Below, in pieces: positions 5,688 through 7,078 of a stretch of 7,078 nucleotides of DNA. Position 1 is the stretch's first letter. Each line of letters begins with the position of its first letter. The position numbers and the translations under genes were made by a program. The notes under the pieces are model-generated. The model was not told the origin of the DNA. It did not search any database and worked only from the letters and a program-made list of their open reading frames with translations. The stretch lies in NCBI GenBank assembly GCA_050115935.1, contig JASFPO010000106.1:1-7078 (forward strand), in the 5' to 3' direction. The stretch comes from GCA-020344715 sp050115935 (GTDB taxonomy: Archaea > Thermoproteota > Bathyarchaeia > Bathyarchaeales > Bathyarchaeaceae).

Positions 5688-7078
5688 TCACCCTTCAAAG
5701 TTCTTGAATGACTCATCATGTAGCGTGCTTGGGTTGTAGTAGTATTTGCTCAGAACCTTGTTGACGCTTCGATAGTCTCTTATATTATGTTCCACCATGT
5801 TTAGCAACACTTTTTTGCGATGTTGAAATTCGTTGATTAGACGCTGAAGAGGCATGTCCAACCTTTTTGCCATACGTTTGAGCAGAATGCTATCCTCAAG
5901 CTTTTCTTGAAAGATGTCGAGTGAATGATTCCAATCAAATATATTTACAGTTGAATTGGCGTCCTTTATCTCGGAAACTTGAACAAACTTTCGACTTGAC
6001 AATTTTTTGCCAGACTCTAGAAAAACTGGTGTTCGAACGTGTCTCACAGCGATTACACAGTTCATTAATGTAATAATGGATGCTGGAATGTTCATTGGAG
6101 GTTGAGTGAGCCTCTTTACAGCGGTTTCAACATCTTCAGCATGCATTGTGCAGAGCCCACCGTGTCCTGTGGCAAGGGCTTGAAACAGTACGTAAGCTTC
6201 TTCTCCTCGTATCTCCCCCACGACTATTAGATCTGGGCGGTGTCTCACAGCTGACTTTATGAGATCATAGAGGGGTATTTCACCTCCTTTTTCCGCTCCG
6301 AAACCTGAACGTGCGATTGTTGAGGTCCAATTTTCATGGGGCAGGTTTATTTCAGCTACTTCTTCTACTGTGATTATCTTGTAGCTGGGGCGAATCAAAC
6401 ATGCGATTGCGTTCAGGGCTGTGGTTTTTCCAGCGCCGGTGGCGCCCACTATCATGATGGGCATTTTGCTTTCTACAAGAAGCCAAAGATAAGCAGCTAT
6501 GGATTCGTTTATCGTCTCGTTTGCAATCAAGTCAATAATAGTGAATGGATCTTTGCGGAATTTTCTTATTGTGAAGCTTGTTCCAGAAGGGGTAGTTTCT
6601 CTTCCATAAGATACAGCCAAACGATGCTTGCCAGGCAAGGTTACGTCCACGATTGGAAAAGCAATGCTAACGTGTTTTCCTGCTTTATGAACAATCTTCA
6701 TAACAAAGTTGTTCAATTCCTCTTCGGCGCTGAAGAAAATGTTCGTTTTTATGTTCTCATAGACTCTATGCCAAAGAAAGATCGGCTTATCTATACCGCC
6801 GCAACTCACGTCCTCCACATAGGGGTCATGCATCAAAGGATCAATTTTCCCATAGCCTACAATGCTTCGTTTCAAATGGTATTGGATTTTTCGGGCGCCA
6901 ATCGGTGAAATCCCCATGAGTGCCTTAGGGTGCTTTGCGGTAATGATCAGTAGTTGCCTATGAAAAGACTCGCTTAGGCTTTCATCTCCTTCAGGTGCCT
7001 TTAACTCGTATTCCAACACGTTTCTCATTCGATCGTGTGCTTCTTTCTCTTCTTTCTCCAGCGAAAGCTCGTCAACTA
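5688..7078 (-). CDS. Type II/IV secretion system ATPase (GspE/VirB11 superfamily, archaeal ArlI-like), 5' end outside window
   Basis: The motor ATPase that powers filament assembly with the platform protein. Numbering from the ATG at 7028: an N-terminal domain with YGKIDPLMHDPYVEDVSCGG (59-78) and the archaeal-type FLWHRVYENIKTNIFF (84-99); Walker A GATGAGKT (195-202); the Asp-box/catalytic glutamate region TVEEVAEINLPHENW (220-234); Walker B DLIVVGEIRGEEA (266-278); and the His box GHGGLCTMHA (288-297). A helical C-terminal extension (about 375-446) rich in Arg/Lys, including NIRDYRSVNKVLSKYYYNP, is typical of archaeal members. All catalytic motifs are intact. The frame stays open from 7028 to the right edge and encodes a charged helix-like stretch (VDELSLEKEEKEAHDR) that continues into the 7028 sequence. 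No good ribosome site precedes 7028, and archaeal relatives usually have about 500 or more residues, so the gene very probably starts beyond the window. The closest relatives could be pilus rather than archaellum ATPases. Confidence 0.93.
   Translation of the reverse strand, partial: VDELSLEKEEKEAHDRMRNVLEYELKAPEGDESLSESFHRQLLIITAKHPKALMGISPIGARKIQYHLKRSIVGYGKIDPLMHDPYVEDVSCGGIDKPIFLWHRVYENIKTNIFFSAEEELNNFVMKIVHKAGKHVSIAFPIVDVTLPGKHRLAVSYGRETTPSGTSFTIRKFRKDPFTIIDLIANETINESIAAYLWLLVESKMPIMIVGATGAGKTTALNAIACLIRPSYKIITVEEVAEINLPHENWTSTIARSGFGAEKGGEIPLYDLIKSAVRHRPDLIVVGEIRGEEAYVLFQALATGHGGLCTMHAEDVETAVKRLTQPPMNIPASIITLMNCVIAVRHVRTPVFLESGKKLSSRKFVQVSEIKDANSTVNIFDWNHSLDIFQEKLEDSILLKRMAKRLDMPLQRLINEFQHRKKVLLNMVEHNIRDYRSVNKVLSKYYYNPSTLHDESFKNFEG

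Noticed and set aside
6336..6908. A 190-codon open frame on the plus strand opposite the ATPase
   Set aside because: It lies entirely antisense to the conserved ATPase motifs, has cysteine/tyrosine/serine-rich low-plausibility composition and no recognisable domain. It is a shadow of the real gene.
4170..7078. Archaellum (arl/fla) motor
   Set aside because: The ATPase and platform resemble ArlI/ArlJ, but no archaellin, ArlF/G or ArlH gene lies beside them. The downstream proteins are large anchored or pilin-like proteins, so a pilus/secretion-type system is more likely.
1..7078. CRISPR array, tRNA or rRNA gene, insertion sequence
   Set aside because: No regularly spaced repeats, no cloverleaf or conserved rRNA stretch, and no transposase frame or terminal inverted repeats were seen. 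Coding sequence fills nearly the whole window.

Overview
The window looks archaeal. It carries a type IV filament/secretion ATPase with the archaeal (ArlI/FlaI-like) layout, its polytopic platform protein, and several one-transmembrane exported proteins. Two of these have a Gly-Gln junction typical of archaeal (class III) pilin-like leaders, and all four are rich in N-glycosylation sequons. Ribosome sites matching the archaeal GGAGGTGA consensus, mixed ATG/GTG/TTG starts and TATA-like AT boxes agree. The protein style suggests a TACK-type archaeon such as Bathyarchaeia, but this placement is an impression from recall, not a computed result.

Layout. Positions 1-89 (+) hold the last 28 codons of an unidentified membrane protein. 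Positions 196-522 (-) hold a small three-cysteine protein of the TIGR04076 family. A 165-bp divergent spacer (523-687) contains a candidate TATA element. Then comes a plus-strand gene (about 688-1857) for a large exported, membrane-anchored protein, here called A. Facing it across a 42-bp convergent gap is a tightly packed minus-strand operon. Read 5' to 3' it encodes the secretion ATPase (7078 to 5688, 5' end beyond the window), the T2SSF/ArlJ-like platform protein (5684-4170), a paralogue of A called B (4157-3090), a short pilin-like protein D (3089-2667) and a second pilin-like/TadE-like protein E (2661-1900). Gaps between these genes are 0 to 12 bases.

How they may work together. The ATPase and platform protein form the usual motor of type IV pili, archaella and Tad-like systems. 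B, D and E lie directly downstream and are exported, so they are the obvious candidate subunits or tip/adhesin components. A resembles B at both ends and is probably a further component or alternate version transcribed from the opposite strand. No prepilin peptidase, archaellin, ArlCDE/F/G/H or chemotaxis gene is visible, so this is more likely a pilus- or adhesin-type machine than an archaellum. The substrate and function are not determined by the sequence.

The main points for a second look are the A/B paralogy, the likely mis-placed start of A (a CTG at 688 aligning exactly with the TTG start of B), the unusual leader motifs, and the dense sequons. The ATPase is almost certainly longer than the ATG at 7028 suggests. 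There is no gene-free stretch above 300 bases.
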